A DNA stretch of 64,000 bases from positions 1 through 64,000 of the forward strand of contig CAIJVU010000074.1 in NCBI GenBank assembly GCA_903824185.1, read 5' to 3'. Below, piece by piece: positions 1 to 9,461 of this stretch. The position numbers and the translations under genes were made by a program. The DNA is from an uncultured Hyphomicrobiales bacterium. GTDB lineage: Bacteria > Pseudomonadota > Alphaproteobacteria > Rhizobiales > Beijerinckiaceae. Positions within the stretch are counted from its first letter, which is position 1; the number at the start of each line of letters is the position of its first letter. The notes below the pieces were generated by a model. That model was not told the origin of the DNA and did no database searches. It saw only the letters and a list, made by a program, of their open reading frames with translations.

Positions 1-142
1 ACGGCATACCGAAAACCCACTTCTTTTTATTTCTCAAAGAGTGTGAATGGCGGTTCAATCATCGCCCAGCCAGCAACCTCTTGAAGACCATCTCAGAATG
101 GGTCAAAATGTGAATACTGAAACCTTATCTATGTCAGCCCCC
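1..142 (+). mobile_element. Right end of an IS1595-family (ISXO2-like) insertion sequence, cut by the window edge
   Basis: The first 113 bases encode the end of an ISXO2-type transposase. About 20 bases further on the sequence gtcagccccc occurs at 133-142, which resembles the terminal inverted repeat (GGGGCTGAC inward) I associate with some IS1595-family elements. I therefore place the element's right end near 142. The left end and the rest of the transposase lie outside the window, so the inverted repeat partner and target duplication cannot be checked. The family assignment rests on the short protein tail and the end motif. Confidence 0.55.
3..113 (+). CDS. Transposase C-terminal fragment, ISXO2-like (partial, enters from left)
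   Basis: Frame 3 is open from the window edge to a TGA at 111-113 and encodes 36 residues. The segment contains FLKECEWRFNHR followed by a Leu-rich tail and ends in WVKM. An aromatic-rich 'yl.E.e.RfNhR' block close to the C-terminus is typical of the DDE transposases of the IS1595 family (ISXO2-like domain), where it follows the catalytic Asp/Glu region. The catalytic residues themselves are outside the window. No statement can be made on whether the whole transposase is intact. Confidence 0.6.
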   Translation, partial: GIPKTHFFLFLKECEWRFNHRPASNLLKTISEWVKM

Positions 143-216
143 AAATTTTTTATACTCAACTTACATCACGCCGAGCAGATGAAAGAAAACAGGAAAAAGA
201 AAAACTTCTTCTCACG

Positions 217-1278
217 GTGAAGAATGCTGAGAAATCTATTACTGATTATATTCGTGCTAATTTAAATGATCCTAACCTTAATCAATACCTTGATGCACTA
301 AAAATAATAGGTGTGGCTAATTCTGACACTTCATCTGATGAGTTGAAAATCATTCTTAATAAATTGTCGGCACTTAACCCTTCTTATGCTCAGCTACAGT
401 CGTCAAATGGTAATACTTCTGAACAAAAATCATCAGCGCAAATACAAATAATATTACCAACCAATACTAAATTATCGAATGATGATTTTAATTCTATTTT
501 TCCAAACGGAATATACGCTAAAACTGAAAAAGATTGCGCACGTTATTTAGCCAATCCAAAGCAAATGCTAATGAATGAACGTTTTGAACGAGTTACAATT
601 CAAGGCAAAGAAATATCTCGCTATTCGACGGGCGGTTGTACTGTTCGTAATATCACGGGTGCTGATCCGGCCTATATCGTATCAGCTGATTGTACAGAAG
701 AGGGTGAAACGTCGAACCAAAAATATTCTTTTTCAATACGAAATGGGAAATTCAATTTTGGTCAATTTGATGAAATGGGAAAAAATTGGTGGAGTTTTTG
801 TAGCCCAATTAAGCCGAGTGCAAATAATGCGACACCACAATCACTTCTACCAAACAAAAATATTTTTGAAAATTTAGATCAAACAAAATTTGACAATACA
901 AATTCTGATATAAATAAACCTCAAATTGGTATCAACTCAAACTCCATTAGCAATGAACAAAACTTACGTTTACAAATGGATATTTACAAACGGATAAGCA
1001 GCAAAAAAAATCTCCTGTGCAATGCTAAAATAATCAGAGATACACTTTCATGGAACATGGATGTTGATGTAAACGGTAAGGATATTTTCGTTGAATTACT
1101 TGATACAGATTTGAAGAAAATAGGTTATGAAATTAATTTTCTTTCTGATCAATCGTCCACTTTTCCCTATCCTACCACTAAAGGTGATAGAAAGATTTTC
1201 ATATTAGATTATAAAAATTACTATTATCCTCTTGAAGTTGTAAACATTAATGAGTCAAGTTGCAGGCGGTTTAAATAG
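217..1278 (+). CDS. Unrecognised AT-rich cysteine-containing protein, probably 5'-truncated by the adjacent IS
   Basis: I do not recognise this 353-residue product. The GTG start has no Shine-Dalgarno sequence. The frame is open upstream to 121, into the putative IS end, and the upstream codons encode a charged stretch (RADERKQEKEK) that runs smoothly into a helical N-terminus. This suggests the native 5' end was displaced by the insertion. The middle (about residues 92-198) has four spaced cysteines (DCARY, GGCTV, ADCTEEG, SFCSP), with aromatic residues and a GIYA opening. This recalls small disulfide-linked periplasmic domains of alphaproteobacteria. Residues 200-250 are Asn/Gln-rich low complexity, and a separate Lys-rich C-terminal part follows. 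Base composition is clearly more AT-rich than the rest of the window, which suggests horizontal origin. It could be a pseudogene. Confidence 0.45.
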   Translation: MKNAEKSITDYIRANLNDPNLNQYLDALKIIGVANSDTSSDELKIILNKLSALNPSYAQLQSSNGNTSEQKSSAQIQIILPTNTKLSNDDFNSIFPNGIYAKTEKDCARYLANPKQMLMNERFERVTIQGKEISRYSTGGCTVRNITGADPAYIVSADCTEEGETSNQKYSFSIRNGKFNFGQFDEMGKNWWSFCSPIKPSANNATPQSLLPNKNIFENLDQTKFDNTNSDINKPQIGINSNSISNEQNLRLQMDIYKRISSKKNLLCNAKIIRDTLSWNMDVDVNGKDIFVELLDTDLKKIGYEINFLSDQSSTFPYPTTKGDRKIFILDYKNYYYPLEVVNINESSCRRFK

Positions 1279-1775
1279 ACCTTTGTGCACATTGGGAGTG
1301 CAACTTACTATAATTTTTTGCGCTGCCTGAGATTACGATAAACTCTGGATTGTCATCCCTTTTCAGTTAAAGAACCATAATGATCACAATCCACATGAAG
1401 GTCATTCACAACATCAAATACCATGCCCAATGCGTATGCTGTCATAGCTACTAATCCTGCTAAATCTGTTTTGGTTGCGAAGCTGGTTAGTGTTGCTGCG
1501 TATCGTACTGTTAAGTTAAAGAGGTCAGAGGTTCGATCCCGCTTGGCTTCATCGTTTTTTCACAGTGTGATTGATTTTTTACTTGAGCGGTGCCATTCTA
1601 CTGATCAGTTTATGTTTTTAAAATTTTACCAATTTCTTCATTTGCTGCCCTCATGCGGCAAGTTTTGTTTCTGCGTCCGAAGCGTTTTCAAATTTGAATT
1701 TTAACGTTTTTAAATTCCGGCTTGCTTTTTTTAAATTTTAAATCCTAAATTTCGGGACGATAGGGAGGTTGTCTG
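1279..1775. other. AT-rich 500-base interval without a supported gene
   Basis: Between the AT-rich reading frame and the next gene with a good ribosome binding site I see no convincing coding sequence. A short frame beginning ATGCCCAATGCG has no Shine-Dalgarno and no recognisable content. The only structured signal is a tRNA-like stretch near 1478-1551. The last 200 bases are T- and A-rich and should contain the promoter of the secreted protein gene downstream. Confidence 0.6.
1478..1551 (+). pseudogene. tRNA-like remnant (T-arm and acceptor-like 3' part, resembles tRNA-Asn)
   Basis: The bases GGTCAGAGGTTCGATCCC match a canonical variable loop plus T-arm: the loop is TTCGATC, with a 5 bp stem containing one mismatch. 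They are followed by TGGCTTC, which can pair over 7 bp (two G-U) with GAAGCTG at 1479-1485. A CTGTTAA anticodon-like loop (anticodon GTT, Asn) lies upstream, but its stem does not pair and the D-arm spacing is wrong. No CCA is encoded. I read it as a decayed tRNA or an attachment-site duplicate, not a working tRNA. It could be coincidence. Confidence 0.3.
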
Positions 1776-2378
1776 ATGGTCCGTCTTTTGATGTCTGTGG
1801 GTCTGCTGGTGGCCCTTGCTTGGTCTCAGCCTCTGTTGGCTTTGGAATTTAGCAAAAAAGGCGACACGGTGATTGTGTCGGGCAGTGTGCGCGGCGGCGA
1901 TGACGCCCAGTTCCGAGACTTTATGGCAGAGCCGGGCAATGCCACTATCAAAATTGTCCGCTTGAACAGCACGGGCGGCATGGTGATCGCGGCGCGTGAT
2001 ATGGGACGGATCATCCGCGCGAAAAACATGGCCACCTTTGTCAATGGCAAATCGGATAATTGCGCCAGCGCCTGCACTGTCATTTTCGCATCCGGTGTGA
2101 AACGCCATTATGCCAATGCGCAAGGCATCAAAGACGGGGTCTATGGCTTCAAGGATAATCCCGTCGGCTTAGGCTATCATGAGGGCAACCAACCACTTTC
2201 TTTGAGCAGCAATAAATATTCAGGCCAAGCCACGGCGGATATGATTGCGGCCTATTATGAATTTGGCGTCAAAGATGCCAAAGACATCATCACGCTGGCA
2301 CCCCCCAACAAGCTCTATCGTATTTCCGCTCAAACAGCCGCCAATCTTGGTATAGCCACGAGCCTTTCTGCACCTTGA
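1776..2378 (+). CDS. Secreted COG3904-like protein with ClpP/crotonase-type fold
   Basis: A 200-residue protein with a clear Sec signal peptide (residues 1-23, hydrophobic core then ALA-like cleavage). The mature part has the hallmarks of COG3904 predicted periplasmic proteins, which are related to the ClpP/SppA serine peptidase fold. LNSTGG at 64-68 corresponds to the oxyanion-loop motif usually written LNSPGG. CASAC at 96-100 holds the presumptive nucleophile Ser98 and a possible disulfide. No clear catalytic base can be assigned by eye, so peptidase activity is only inferred. GGGAGG seven bases before the ATG supports the start. The gene stands alone between the AT-rich patch and a terminator it shares tail-to-tail with pnp. 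Confidence 0.75.
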   Translation: MVRLLMSVGLLVALAWSQPLLALEFSKKGDTVIVSGSVRGGDDAQFRDFMAEPGNATIKIVRLNSTGGMVIAARDMGRIIRAKNMATFVNGKSDNCASACTVIFASGVKRHYANAQGIKDGVYGFKDNPVGLGYHEGNQPLSLSSNKYSGQATADMIAAYYEFGVKDAKDIITLAPPNKLYRISAQTAANLGIATSLSAP

Positions 2379-2454
2379 CGAGTATTTTACATTAAAAAGA
2401 AAGCGTCACTTTTTTATCAATCATAAAAAAATACTCACCTCTGAAACGCAAAAA

Positions 2455-2478
2455 AAAAGCGGCCCGAAGGCCGCTTTT
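2455..2478. terminator. Bidirectional rho-independent terminator
   Basis: AAAAGCGGCC-CGAA-GGCCGCTTTT is a perfect 10 bp stem with a 4-base loop, flanked by an A-run on one side and T-runs on the other. It sits between the convergent secreted-protein gene and pnp and can end both transcripts. Confidence 0.9.
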
Positions 2479-2515
2479 GATTTTTTACACTAACACGCCA
2501 TTGGCATGTTGAAAC

Positions 2516-4654
2516 TTACTCGTGATGATCGGCAGGTGCTTCCTTGCCTTCGAGATCTTCGCCGGTTTCCTGATCCACCAGCTTCATTGACAAGCGCACT
2601 TTGCCGCGCTCGTCAAAGCCAAGCAGCTTCACTTTGACCTTGTCGCCTTCCTTCACCACATCCGTCACCTTGCCCACACGCTGTGCGGCCAGTTGCGAGA
2701 TATGGACGAGACCGTCACGGGCCCCGAAGAAGTTGACGAAGGCACCGAAGTCAGCGGTTTTCACAACCGTGCCTTCATAGATATGGCCCACTTCCGGATC
2801 AGACGCGATCGACTTGATCCAGTTGATGGCGGCGGTGATCGAGGCTGCATCGCTCGACGCGATTTTGACGGTGCCGTCATCCTCGATATTGATCTTGGCG
2901 CCGGTCTTCTCGACGATTTCACGAATCACCTTGCCGCCGGTGCCGATCACTTCACGGATCTTGTCGGTGGGGATTTTCATGGTCTCGATGCGCGGAGCAT
3001 ATTGGCCAAGTTCGGCGCGGGCCCCTGACAGGCCTTTGCTCATCTCGCCCAGAATATGCAAGCGACCACCCTTGGCCTGCTCCAAAGCGACCTTCATGAT
3101 CTCTTCGGTGATGCCGGCGATCTTGATGTCCATCTGCAAGGAGGTGATCCCGTTTTCTGTACCGGCCACCTTGAAGTCCATATCGCCCAAGTGATCTTCA
3201 TCACCCAGAATATCGGACAGAACAGCATAGCGCGTGCCTTCCAGAATGAGACCCATGGCAATACCGGCCACAGGGCTTTTCAAAGGAACGCCCGCATCCA
3301 TCAAAGCGAGCGAGGTGCCGCACACCGTGGCCATGGAGGAGGAGCCGTTGGATTCGGTGATCTCGGACACAGCGCGGATGGTGTAGGGGAATTCATGCGC
3401 GGCAGGCAGCATCGGATGAATGGCGCGCCAAGCCAGCTTGCCATGGCCGATTTCACGACGACCGGGCGAACCCATGCGGCCTGTCTCACCCACGCTATAG
3501 GGAGGGAAATTATAATGCAGCATGAAGTTTTCGCGGTAATTGCCTTCGAGCGAGTCAATGATCTGCTCGTCTTCGGCTGTACCAAGCGTTGCCACAACCA
3601 AAGCCTGTGTTTCACCACGTGTAAACAAAGCTGAGCCGTGGGTGCGCGGCAAAACGCTGACTTCGGCCACAATCGGACGCACGGTTTTGACATCGCGGCC
3701 ATCGATCCGGCTGCCGGTGTCGAGAATGTTCCAGCGCACGATTTTGGCTTCAACATCCTTGAACACGGAGCCGAGCAAAATCGGCTCAACGGGATCAGCC
3801 ACGCCTTCACCGGTAAAGGCAGCCATGACCTTGGCCTTGGCGGCAGCGACCTTGTCCTGACGCTCCTGCTTGGCAGGGGTTGTGAAGGCATCGCGCAGGT
3901 CTGCTTCGACCAGCTTCAGGATCTTGCCTTCGAGTTCGGAATGGTCAGGGGTGGTGAAATCGCGCGGCTCTTTTGCAGCCACTTCAGCCAGCTTGATGAT
4001 GGCGTCAATCACAGGCTGGAAGCCGGAATGACCGAGCATCACGGCATTCAGCATGACCTCTTCTGACAATTCTTTGGCTTCCGATTCCACCATCAACACG
4101 GCATCCGCCGTGCCGGCCACAATCAGATCAAGGCTTGAATCTGCCATTTCCTGAATGGTCGGGTTCAGTTTCAACGCGCCATTGATAAAGCCGACTTTAG
4201 CCGCACCCACCGGACCTTGGAAAGGCACGCCCGACAGGGTCAGCGCTGCCGACACCGCCACCATGGACAGAATATCGGGATCGGTTTCCAAGTCATGCGA
4301 CAAGACCGTGACAACCACTTGCGTGTCATTCTTGTAGCCTTCGACAAAGAGCGGGCGGATCGGGCGATCGATCAGGCGTGAAATCAGCGTTTCACGTTCG
4401 GTCGGACGGCCTTCACGCTTGAAATAACCACCGGGAATACGACCGGCAGCAAAGGTCTTTTCCTGATAATTCACGGTCAGAGGGAAAAAATCGATGCCGG
4501 CTTTTGGTGTTTTGGCAGACACAACGGTGGCCAGAACAGTGGTCTCACCATAAGTGGCCAGCACGGCGGCATCGGCCTGACGGGCAATACGGCCCGTTTC
4601 GAGAACGAGCTTGCGGCCCGCCCAATTCATTTCAACTTTTTGGATATCAAACAT
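2516..4654 (-). CDS. pnp: Polyribonucleotide nucleotidyltransferase (PNPase)
   Basis: This is a 3'-to-5' phosphorolytic exoribonuclease, active as a trimer in the cytoplasm and in RNA degradosome-type complexes. The chosen ATG gives 712 residues beginning [11 protein letters not shown], the usual family N-terminus and length. A frame extension upstream of it lacks family similarity. Order of parts: first RNase PH domain (residues about 10-145), helical linker, second RNase PH domain (about 320-535), KH domain ([16 protein letters not shown], about 565) and S1 domain (about 625-695), ending in an acidic/His tail. It follows rpsO with a hairpin between the two genes, the classic rpsO-pnp arrangement in which pnp is controlled post-transcriptionally. 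Confidence 0.97.
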   Translation of the reverse strand: MFDIQKVEMNWAGRKLVLETGRIARQADAAVLATYGETTVLATVVSAKTPKAGIDFFPLTVNYQEKTFAAGRIPGGYFKREGRPTERETLISRLIDRPIRPLFVEGYKNDTQVVVTVLSHDLETDPDILSMVAVSAALTLSGVPFQGPVGAAKVGFINGALKLNPTIQEMADSSLDLIVAGTADAVLMVESEAKELSEEVMLNAVMLGHSGFQPVIDAIIKLAEVAAKEPRDFTTPDHSELEGKILKLVEADLRDAFTTPAKQERQDKVAAAKAKVMAAFTGEGVADPVEPILLGSVFKDVEAKIVRWNILDTGSRIDGRDVKTVRPIVAEVSVLPRTHGSALFTRGETQALVVATLGTAEDEQIIDSLEGNYRENFMLHYNFPPYSVGETGRMGSPGRREIGHGKLAWRAIHPMLPAAHEFPYTIRAVSEITESNGSSSMATVCGTSLALMDAGVPLKSPVAGIAMGLILEGTRYAVLSDILGDEDHLGDMDFKVAGTENGITSLQMDIKIAGITEEIMKVALEQAKGGRLHILGEMSKGLSGARAELGQYAPRIETMKIPTDKIREVIGTGGKVIREIVEKTGAKINIEDDGTVKIASSDAASITAAINWIKSIASDPEVGHIYEGTVVKTADFGAFVNFFGARDGLVHISQLAAQRVGKVTDVVKEGDKVKVKLLGFDERGKVRLSMKLVDQETGEDLEGKEAPADHHE

Positions 4655-4861
4655 CGTCGATCTTTCATTCACAGAAAAAACGCCGATCCCGTAGCATGTG
4701 CAAGACGGCGGGAGGCTCATGGGAAAAAGAACAGTTGGCGATCTGTTCACGAGCCACCGGCAATCCTGCCATGAAAAAGGGACCGGCAGGGAGGAGGCCC
4801 ATTTTAAAAAATATTAAAACAAGCCGAGGAAAAAAGGGTGAACCATGTCACCCCGCAAGTG

Positions 4862-4894
4862 AAAAGGGCGGGTCCCGAAGGCCAGCCCTTTTTT
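4862..4894 (-). terminator. Hairpin between rpsO and pnp (partial terminator)
   Basis: On the minus strand the RNA reads GGGCUGGCC-UUCG-GGACCCGCCC followed by UUUU. It forms a GC-rich stem with two mismatches and a UUCG tetraloop immediately after rpsO. Such a structure commonly ends most rpsO transcripts while some read on into pnp. Confidence 0.7.
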
Positions 4895-4898
4895 TAGT

Positions 4899-5168
4899 TT
4901 AGCGGCGGATGCCGAGCTTGCCGATGATGGTCTTGTAACGAGCCTCTTCGATCTTCTTGAGATAATCAAGAAGCGAACGACGCTGTGACACCATCTTCAA
5001 AAGACCACGACGGGAATGGTTATCCTTCGCATGGCTCTTAAAATGTTCGGTCAGGTTGGTGATGCGTTCGGTCAGAATGGCAATCTGCACTTCCGGAGAA
5101 CCGGTATCATTCGGGCCTGTGGCATATTCTTTAACGAGCGCGGTTTTGCGCTCTGCACTAATCGACAT
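4899..5168 (-). CDS. rpsO: 30S ribosomal protein S15
   Basis: An 89-residue protein, exactly the usual S15 length, with the family landmarks [10 protein letters not shown], the [19 protein letters not shown] core that binds the 16S rRNA three-way junction, and a C-terminal [12 protein letters not shown]. It is a primary binder of the central domain of 16S rRNA. AAGGAT eight bases before the ATG sets the start. A promoter-like sequence and a hairpin lie in its leader, and pnp follows downstream. Confidence 0.98.
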   Translation of the reverse strand: MSISAERKTALVKEYATGPNDTGSPEVQIAILTERITNLTEHFKSHAKDNHSRRGLLKMVSQRRSLLDYLKKIEEARYKTIIGKLGIRR

Positions 5169-5204
5169 CGTTTATCCTTTCGATAAAAGGGATGGCATGT
5201 TTTG

Positions 5205-5224
5205 AAAAAACCTGCCGGTTCGGC
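5205..5224 (-). promoter_or_regulatory. Hairpin with U-run in the rpsO leader
   Basis: On the minus strand GCCG-AAC-CGGC is followed after three bases by TTTTTT, about 35 bases before the rpsO start. This looks like a short terminator or attenuator. S15 is known to repress its own mRNA through leader structures that differ between bacterial groups, so a regulatory role is plausible but inferred. Confidence 0.4.
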
Positions 5225-5253
5225 CGTTCCGGGATGTCGTCCAGGGCGGTCGG

Positions 5254-5282
5254 GTTAAAACAAGCCGAGATTACCCCAGCAA
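5254..5282 (-). promoter_or_regulatory. Possible sigma-70-type promoter of rpsO
   Basis: Minus strand TTGCTG, 17 bases, TTTAAC. Both hexamers match the consensus at four of six positions. The position fits a leader that contains the hairpin upstream of rpsO. The call is by eye only. Confidence 0.35.
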
Positions 5283-5335
5283 GTTGACTGAGGCTATACA
5301 GAAATTTTTTGATAAATGCCAGTCTTTATTGGGCG

Positions 5336-6238
5336 TCAACCCAGATTGAAAACACGGTTGGGCACAAATTCGCCCCGCTCAATCATGCCAATGGCCAAAA
5401 CCGCGTGATCGCAGGTCGCATAGACCGGACCCCCGTCCAATGGCGCATCGCGTCCCCGCAAAATCACCGATTGTCCGCGCCGGATGCGGTTGGCCTGATC
5501 ACGGCTCATCATCAGGCAGGGCAGTTCCGTCAAACCGCTTTCGACGGACCGCAGCACCTGCGCCAGACAAGCAGGATCTTCGAGATCGGCAAAAGGCGTT
5601 GCATCTGCTTCCAGAAAAGGGCCGACACGGGTACGGCGCAACGCGATAATATGGCCAAAACATCCTAAAGCACGGCCCAAATCACGGGCAATCGCCCGCA
5701 CATAGGTTCCTTTGCCGCATTCTGCCTCGAAAACACTTTGCTCCGGCGTGTAATCGACCATCCGCAAGGCATGGATTTCAACCTGTCTTGCCTTCAAGGC
5801 CACAACCTCGCCATCCCGCGCGAGATCATAAGCGCGTTCGCCATCTACTTTGATGGCCGAAAATTGCGGCGGCACCTGCTCGATCACACCGGTAAAGCGC
5901 GGCAACAGGGCTTCGATGGCGGAGGCCTCGGGCCGCACTGCGCTTTGGTTTGTGACAGGCCCTTCGGCATCATCGGTGGTGGTTTCCGCACCCCAACGGA
6001 CGGTGAAGCGATAGGCCTTCTCGCCGTCCACCACATAGGGCACCGTTTTCGTGCCCTCGCCAAAGGCCAAAGGCAAAATTCCGGAGGCGAGCGGATCGAG
6101 TGTTCCGGCGTGGCCGGCTTTTTTGGCATGCAGCAAGCGGCGCACCGCTGAAACCGCATAAGTGGAGGTCATGCCCACCGGCTTGTCGAGGATCAGCCAG
6201 CCATGCACATCCACACGCTGTTTGCGCGGCGCACTCAT
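5336..6238 (-). CDS. truB: tRNA pseudouridine(55) synthase
   Basis: This enzyme converts U55 in the T-loop of tRNAs to pseudouridine. It has 300 residues, normal for TruB. GWLILDKPVGMTS (13-25) is the first family motif, and HAGTLDPLASG (43-53) holds the catalytic Asp48. GTYVRAIARDLG further on is the RNA-binding motif. The ATG overlaps the rbfA stop by 4 bases, giving translational coupling, and it is the last gene of the rimP-nusA-ylxR-infB-rbfA-truB cluster before rpsO. Confidence 0.96.
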   Translation of the reverse strand: MSAPRKQRVDVHGWLILDKPVGMTSTYAVSAVRRLLHAKKAGHAGTLDPLASGILPLAFGEGTKTVPYVVDGEKAYRFTVRWGAETTTDDAEGPVTNQSAVRPEASAIEALLPRFTGVIEQVPPQFSAIKVDGERAYDLARDGEVVALKARQVEIHALRMVDYTPEQSVFEAECGKGTYVRAIARDLGRALGCFGHIIALRRTRVGPFLEADATPFADLEDPACLAQVLRSVESGLTELPCLMMSRDQANRIRRGQSVILRGRDAPLDGGPVYATCDHAVLAIGMIERGEFVPNRVFNLG

Positions 6239-6669
6239 TGATCCTCGTCCTCGTCATGATCATGCGGACGCACCAGATCACGCTGGACTTCGGGACGGGC
6301 CAGCAAAGCATCAATCTTGGCCGCACCATCCAAACGATGATCGATGCGATAGCGCAAATCCGGCGCGAATTTCAAATTCACGCTTTTGGCAATCTGGTGA
6401 CGAATGGATTTATGATGGCGCTTCAGCGCTTCCAACACCGCTTTTTCAAGCTTGGCATCGTGCAAAACGAGATAGGCCGTGGCCAGTTTCAAATCCGGCG
6501 TCATCTCCACTTCAGGAATGGTGATGAAGGCTTTGACCAGCACATCTTCGGGGATATCCCCGCGCGCCAGCAAGGCCGTCAAAGCATGACGCACAAGCTC
6601 GGCCGCCCGCAATTGACGCTGCGAGGGACCGGAGGCCGGTGGGCGGGTAGAGGAACGGGAATTTGACAT
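6235..6669 (-). CDS. rbfA: Ribosome-binding factor A
   Basis: A KH-fold 30S maturation factor that acts on the 5' end region of 16S rRNA. I chose the ATG giving MSNSRSS (144 residues) because GAGG lies eight bases upstream; an upstream in-frame start adds 11 unlikely residues. The family motifs are QLRAAELVRHAL near the N-terminus, PEVEMTPDLKLATAYLV in the middle and LKFAPDLRYRID before an acidic His/Asp-rich tail typical of alphaproteobacteria. It sits between infB and truB and overlaps truB by 4 bases. Confidence 0.94.
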   Translation of the reverse strand: MSNSRSSTRPPASGPSQRQLRAAELVRHALTALLARGDIPEDVLVKAFITIPEVEMTPDLKLATAYLVLHDAKLEKAVLEALKRHHKSIRHQIAKSVNLKFAPDLRYRIDHRLDGAAKIDALLARPEVQRDLVRPHDHDEDEDQ

Positions 6670-6758
6670 ATCAAAAACCTCGGGCCGGGATTGGACCGGC
6701 ATTCAAGGACACAGTGGAGAACCGCGTGCAGTGACGCGGTTCCATGGCGATCATGGGA

Positions 6759-9461
6759 TTAGAGCGTGCGGCGGATTTCCTCGACACGATAACATTCGAT
6801 GATATCGCGCTCGCGCATGTCCTGATAATTTTCGAACGCCATCCCGCATTCCTGTCCGGAGCCCACTTCCTTGACCTCGTCCTTGAAGCGTTTGAGCGTC
6901 GACAGCTTGCCTTCGTGAATGACGACATTGTCGCGGATGAGGCGCACACTGGCGCCACGTTCCACACGGCCATCTTGCACGAGACAACCAGCCACCTTGC
7001 CCACTTTGGACACGGCAAACACCTGCAAGATGCGCGCTTCCCCAAGACGTTCTTCACGCAGGGTGGGAGCCAGCAGACCGGACATCGCCTGTTTAATATC
7101 ATCCACAAGATCATAGATGATATTGTAGTAGCGAATTTCGATCCCATCGCGCTCGGCGGCTTCGCGTGCTTCTTTATTGGCCCGCACATTGAAGCCGATC
7201 ACCACGGCATTGGAAGCCGCTGCCAGCGTAATATCGCTTTCATTGATGCCACCGACACCGGCGTGCATGACACGCGCCATGACCTCGTCATTGCCCGCTT
7301 TGTCCAGCGCACCGATAATCGCTTCCACCGACCCCTGCACATCGCCCTTGACCAGCAAGGTGAATTCCTTGCGTCCGGCGGTTTTGAGCTGGCTCATCAT
7401 ATCGGCCAGCGTTCCCCGCGCGGTCCCGGCCCGTGCTGCGGAGCGTTCACGCTTCTGGCGCTGACGATAGGCGGTAATTTCACGCGCCCGTGCTTCGTTT
7501 TCAACAACTGCCATGCGGTCGCCTGCTTCGGGTGCACCGCTGAAACCGAGAATTTCAACAGGCACGGAAGGACCGGCTTCTTCCAAAGCCACGGCATTTT
7601 CAGAAAGCAGCGCGCGCACGCGGCCCCATTCCGAACCGGCAACAACGATGTCACCCGCATGCAACGTCCCACGCTGCACCAGAACCGTTGCCACAGGGCC
7701 ACGACCGCGATCAAGCTTGGCTTCAATCACAGTCCCTTCGGCCACACGATCGGGATTGGCTTTCAAATCGAGAACTTCTGCCTGCAAGGCAATCATCTCG
7801 AGCAATTTATCGAGATTGCGACGCTCTTTTGCCGAGACCTCGACTTCGAGCGTATCACCGCCCATCGACTCGACCTGCACTTCATATTGCAGCAATTCCG
7901 TACGAACGCGTTCGGGATTGGCGCTTGGCTTGTCGATCTTGTTGATAGCCACAATCATCGGCACTTTTGCAGCCTTGGCATGATTGATGGCTTCAATGGT
8001 TTGCGGCATCACACCGTCATCAGCCGCCACCACCAAAATCACAATATCCGTGACCTTCGCACCACGCGCACGCATCGCCGTAAAGGCGGCATGGCCGGGC
8101 GTATCAATGAAGGTGATCTTGCTGCCCAAAGGCGACATGACCTGATAAGCACCGATATGCTGGGTAATGCCACCGGCTTCACCGCTCACCACATTGGTTT
8201 TGCGCAAGGCATCGAGCAAGGAGGTTTTGCCGTGATCGACATGGCCCATGATGGTGACAACAGGCGGACGGCTGACGAGATTGTCATCCTGATCAACGGT
8301 GTCGAACAAGCCTTCTTCAACATCCGATTCCGCCACACGCTTCACGGTATGACCAAGCTCTTCCGCCACAAGCTGTGCGGTATCGGCATCGATCACATCG
8401 GTGATCTTGACCATCTGGCCTTGCTTCATCAAGAAGCGGATCACGTCGACGGCCCGTTCAGCCATACGATTAGCCAGTTCCTGAATGGTGATTGTTTCGG
8501 GAACAATGACTTCGCGTGAAATCTTTTCTTTCGGCTCGTCGGCCGCATGGCCTTTCAAGCGCTGCACACGCCGACGGAATGAGGCAAGCGAGCGTGTCCG
8601 CTCTTCATCTTCGCCACTTGTCGCAGCAGACACCGTCAAACGACCGCGCCTTTTGTCATCAGCCGTGCGGGTTCTCTCGGGCTTGGGCGCAACAGCGGGG
8701 CGCACACCACCTCCCGGACGACGAATGGTCTTTGCCTCCTCATCCTCATCCAAGCGCGCACGACCGGTGCCGGGCGGCAAAGGTGAAGGCATGCCGCGAC
8801 GGGGCGGAGTGGGTGCGGTCGCATCCGCCACCACGCTGCGGGGTGCAGAACGGGGCGATGAGGATGCCTGTTCAGCAGCAGGGGTATCCCCCAAGCGCTT
8901 CTGAGCAGCCTCTTCGGACTTGCGACGCAATTCGTCTTCGCGACGATGGCGCTCGTCTTCTTCTTTTTGGCGGGCCGCTGCGGCTTCGCGTTCCTTGCGG
9001 TCGCGCTCCTCGCGTTCGGTCCTTTGCTGGGCCTCAATCTCAGCCTGTGCGCGCTCCTCGACTTCACGCTTGCGCGCTTCGACAAGCGCTACGGCGCGGG
9101 CGCCGCGCTCGTCTTCCGTCAAAGTACGCAAGACAACGCCGGAACCGCCACGATTAGCCGTCTGCGATGCAGAGCCTTCACGCGCCTGACTAAAGCGTCC
9201 TGCGCCCGTCCGGCCCGAAGGTGCTGCCGCAGGGGTGGGTGCCGGAGCGACAGGGGCTGGCGCGGGCGCCTCGGCCTTCACATCAGGCTTGGCCTCACCG
9301 GGCCCCAAGGTACGACGTTTCACTTTCTCGACAACAACCGCTTTGGTGCGGCCGTGCGAGAAGCTTTGACGCACCACCCCCTGTTCGACGGGCCGTTTCA
9401 AGGACAGCGTCTTGGTCGGGGCATGCAGCGTTTTTTCGCCTGTGGTCTTGTCGTCCGTCAT
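6759..9461 (-). CDS. infB: Translation initiation factor IF-2
   Basis: A GTPase that brings initiator tRNA to the 30S subunit and promotes subunit joining. It is 900 residues long. The first 300 or so form the long alphaproteobacterial N-terminus: a conserved opening with [14 protein letters not shown], a Pro/Ala linker, and a highly charged Glu/Arg-rich coiled region around 125-200. The G domain starts near 405 with GHVDHGKT, followed by DTPGHAAF and NKID. Domains II, III and the C-terminal tRNA-binding domain complete it. The start overlaps the ylxR stop by 4 bases. Long reading frames on the opposite strand are shadows. Confidence 0.97.
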   Translation of the reverse strand: MTDDKTTGEKTLHAPTKTLSLKRPVEQGVVRQSFSHGRTKAVVVEKVKRRTLGPGEAKPDVKAEAPAPAPVAPAPTPAAAPSGRTGAGRFSQAREGSASQTANRGGSGVVLRTLTEDERGARAVALVEARKREVEERAQAEIEAQQRTEREERDRKEREAAAARQKEEDERHRREDELRRKSEEAAQKRLGDTPAAEQASSSPRSAPRSVVADATAPTPPRRGMPSPLPPGTGRARLDEDEEAKTIRRPGGGVRPAVAPKPERTRTADDKRRGRLTVSAATSGEDEERTRSLASFRRRVQRLKGHAADEPKEKISREVIVPETITIQELANRMAERAVDVIRFLMKQGQMVKITDVIDADTAQLVAEELGHTVKRVAESDVEEGLFDTVDQDDNLVSRPPVVTIMGHVDHGKTSLLDALRKTNVVSGEAGGITQHIGAYQVMSPLGSKITFIDTPGHAAFTAMRARGAKVTDIVILVVAADDGVMPQTIEAINHAKAAKVPMIVAINKIDKPSANPERVRTELLQYEVQVESMGGDTLEVEVSAKERRNLDKLLEMIALQAEVLDLKANPDRVAEGTVIEAKLDRGRGPVATVLVQRGTLHAGDIVVAGSEWGRVRALLSENAVALEEAGPSVPVEILGFSGAPEAGDRMAVVENEARAREITAYRQRQKRERSAARAGTARGTLADMMSQLKTAGRKEFTLLVKGDVQGSVEAIIGALDKAGNDEVMARVMHAGVGGINESDITLAAASNAVVIGFNVRANKEAREAAERDGIEIRYYNIIYDLVDDIKQAMSGLLAPTLREERLGEARILQVFAVSKVGKVAGCLVQDGRVERGASVRLIRDNVVIHEGKLSTLKRFKDEVKEVGSGQECGMAFENYQDMRERDIIECYRVEEIRRTL

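Noticed and set aside
1423-1704. A 93-codon frame in the AT-rich interval
   Set aside because: No Shine-Dalgarno, no recognisable content, and it runs through the tRNA-like sequence.
6744-8519. A 591-codon open frame on the plus strand opposite infB
   Set aside because: It is the mirror of the IF-2 coding sequence, which has full family identity. The antisense peptide has no recognisable domains and no ribosome binding site.
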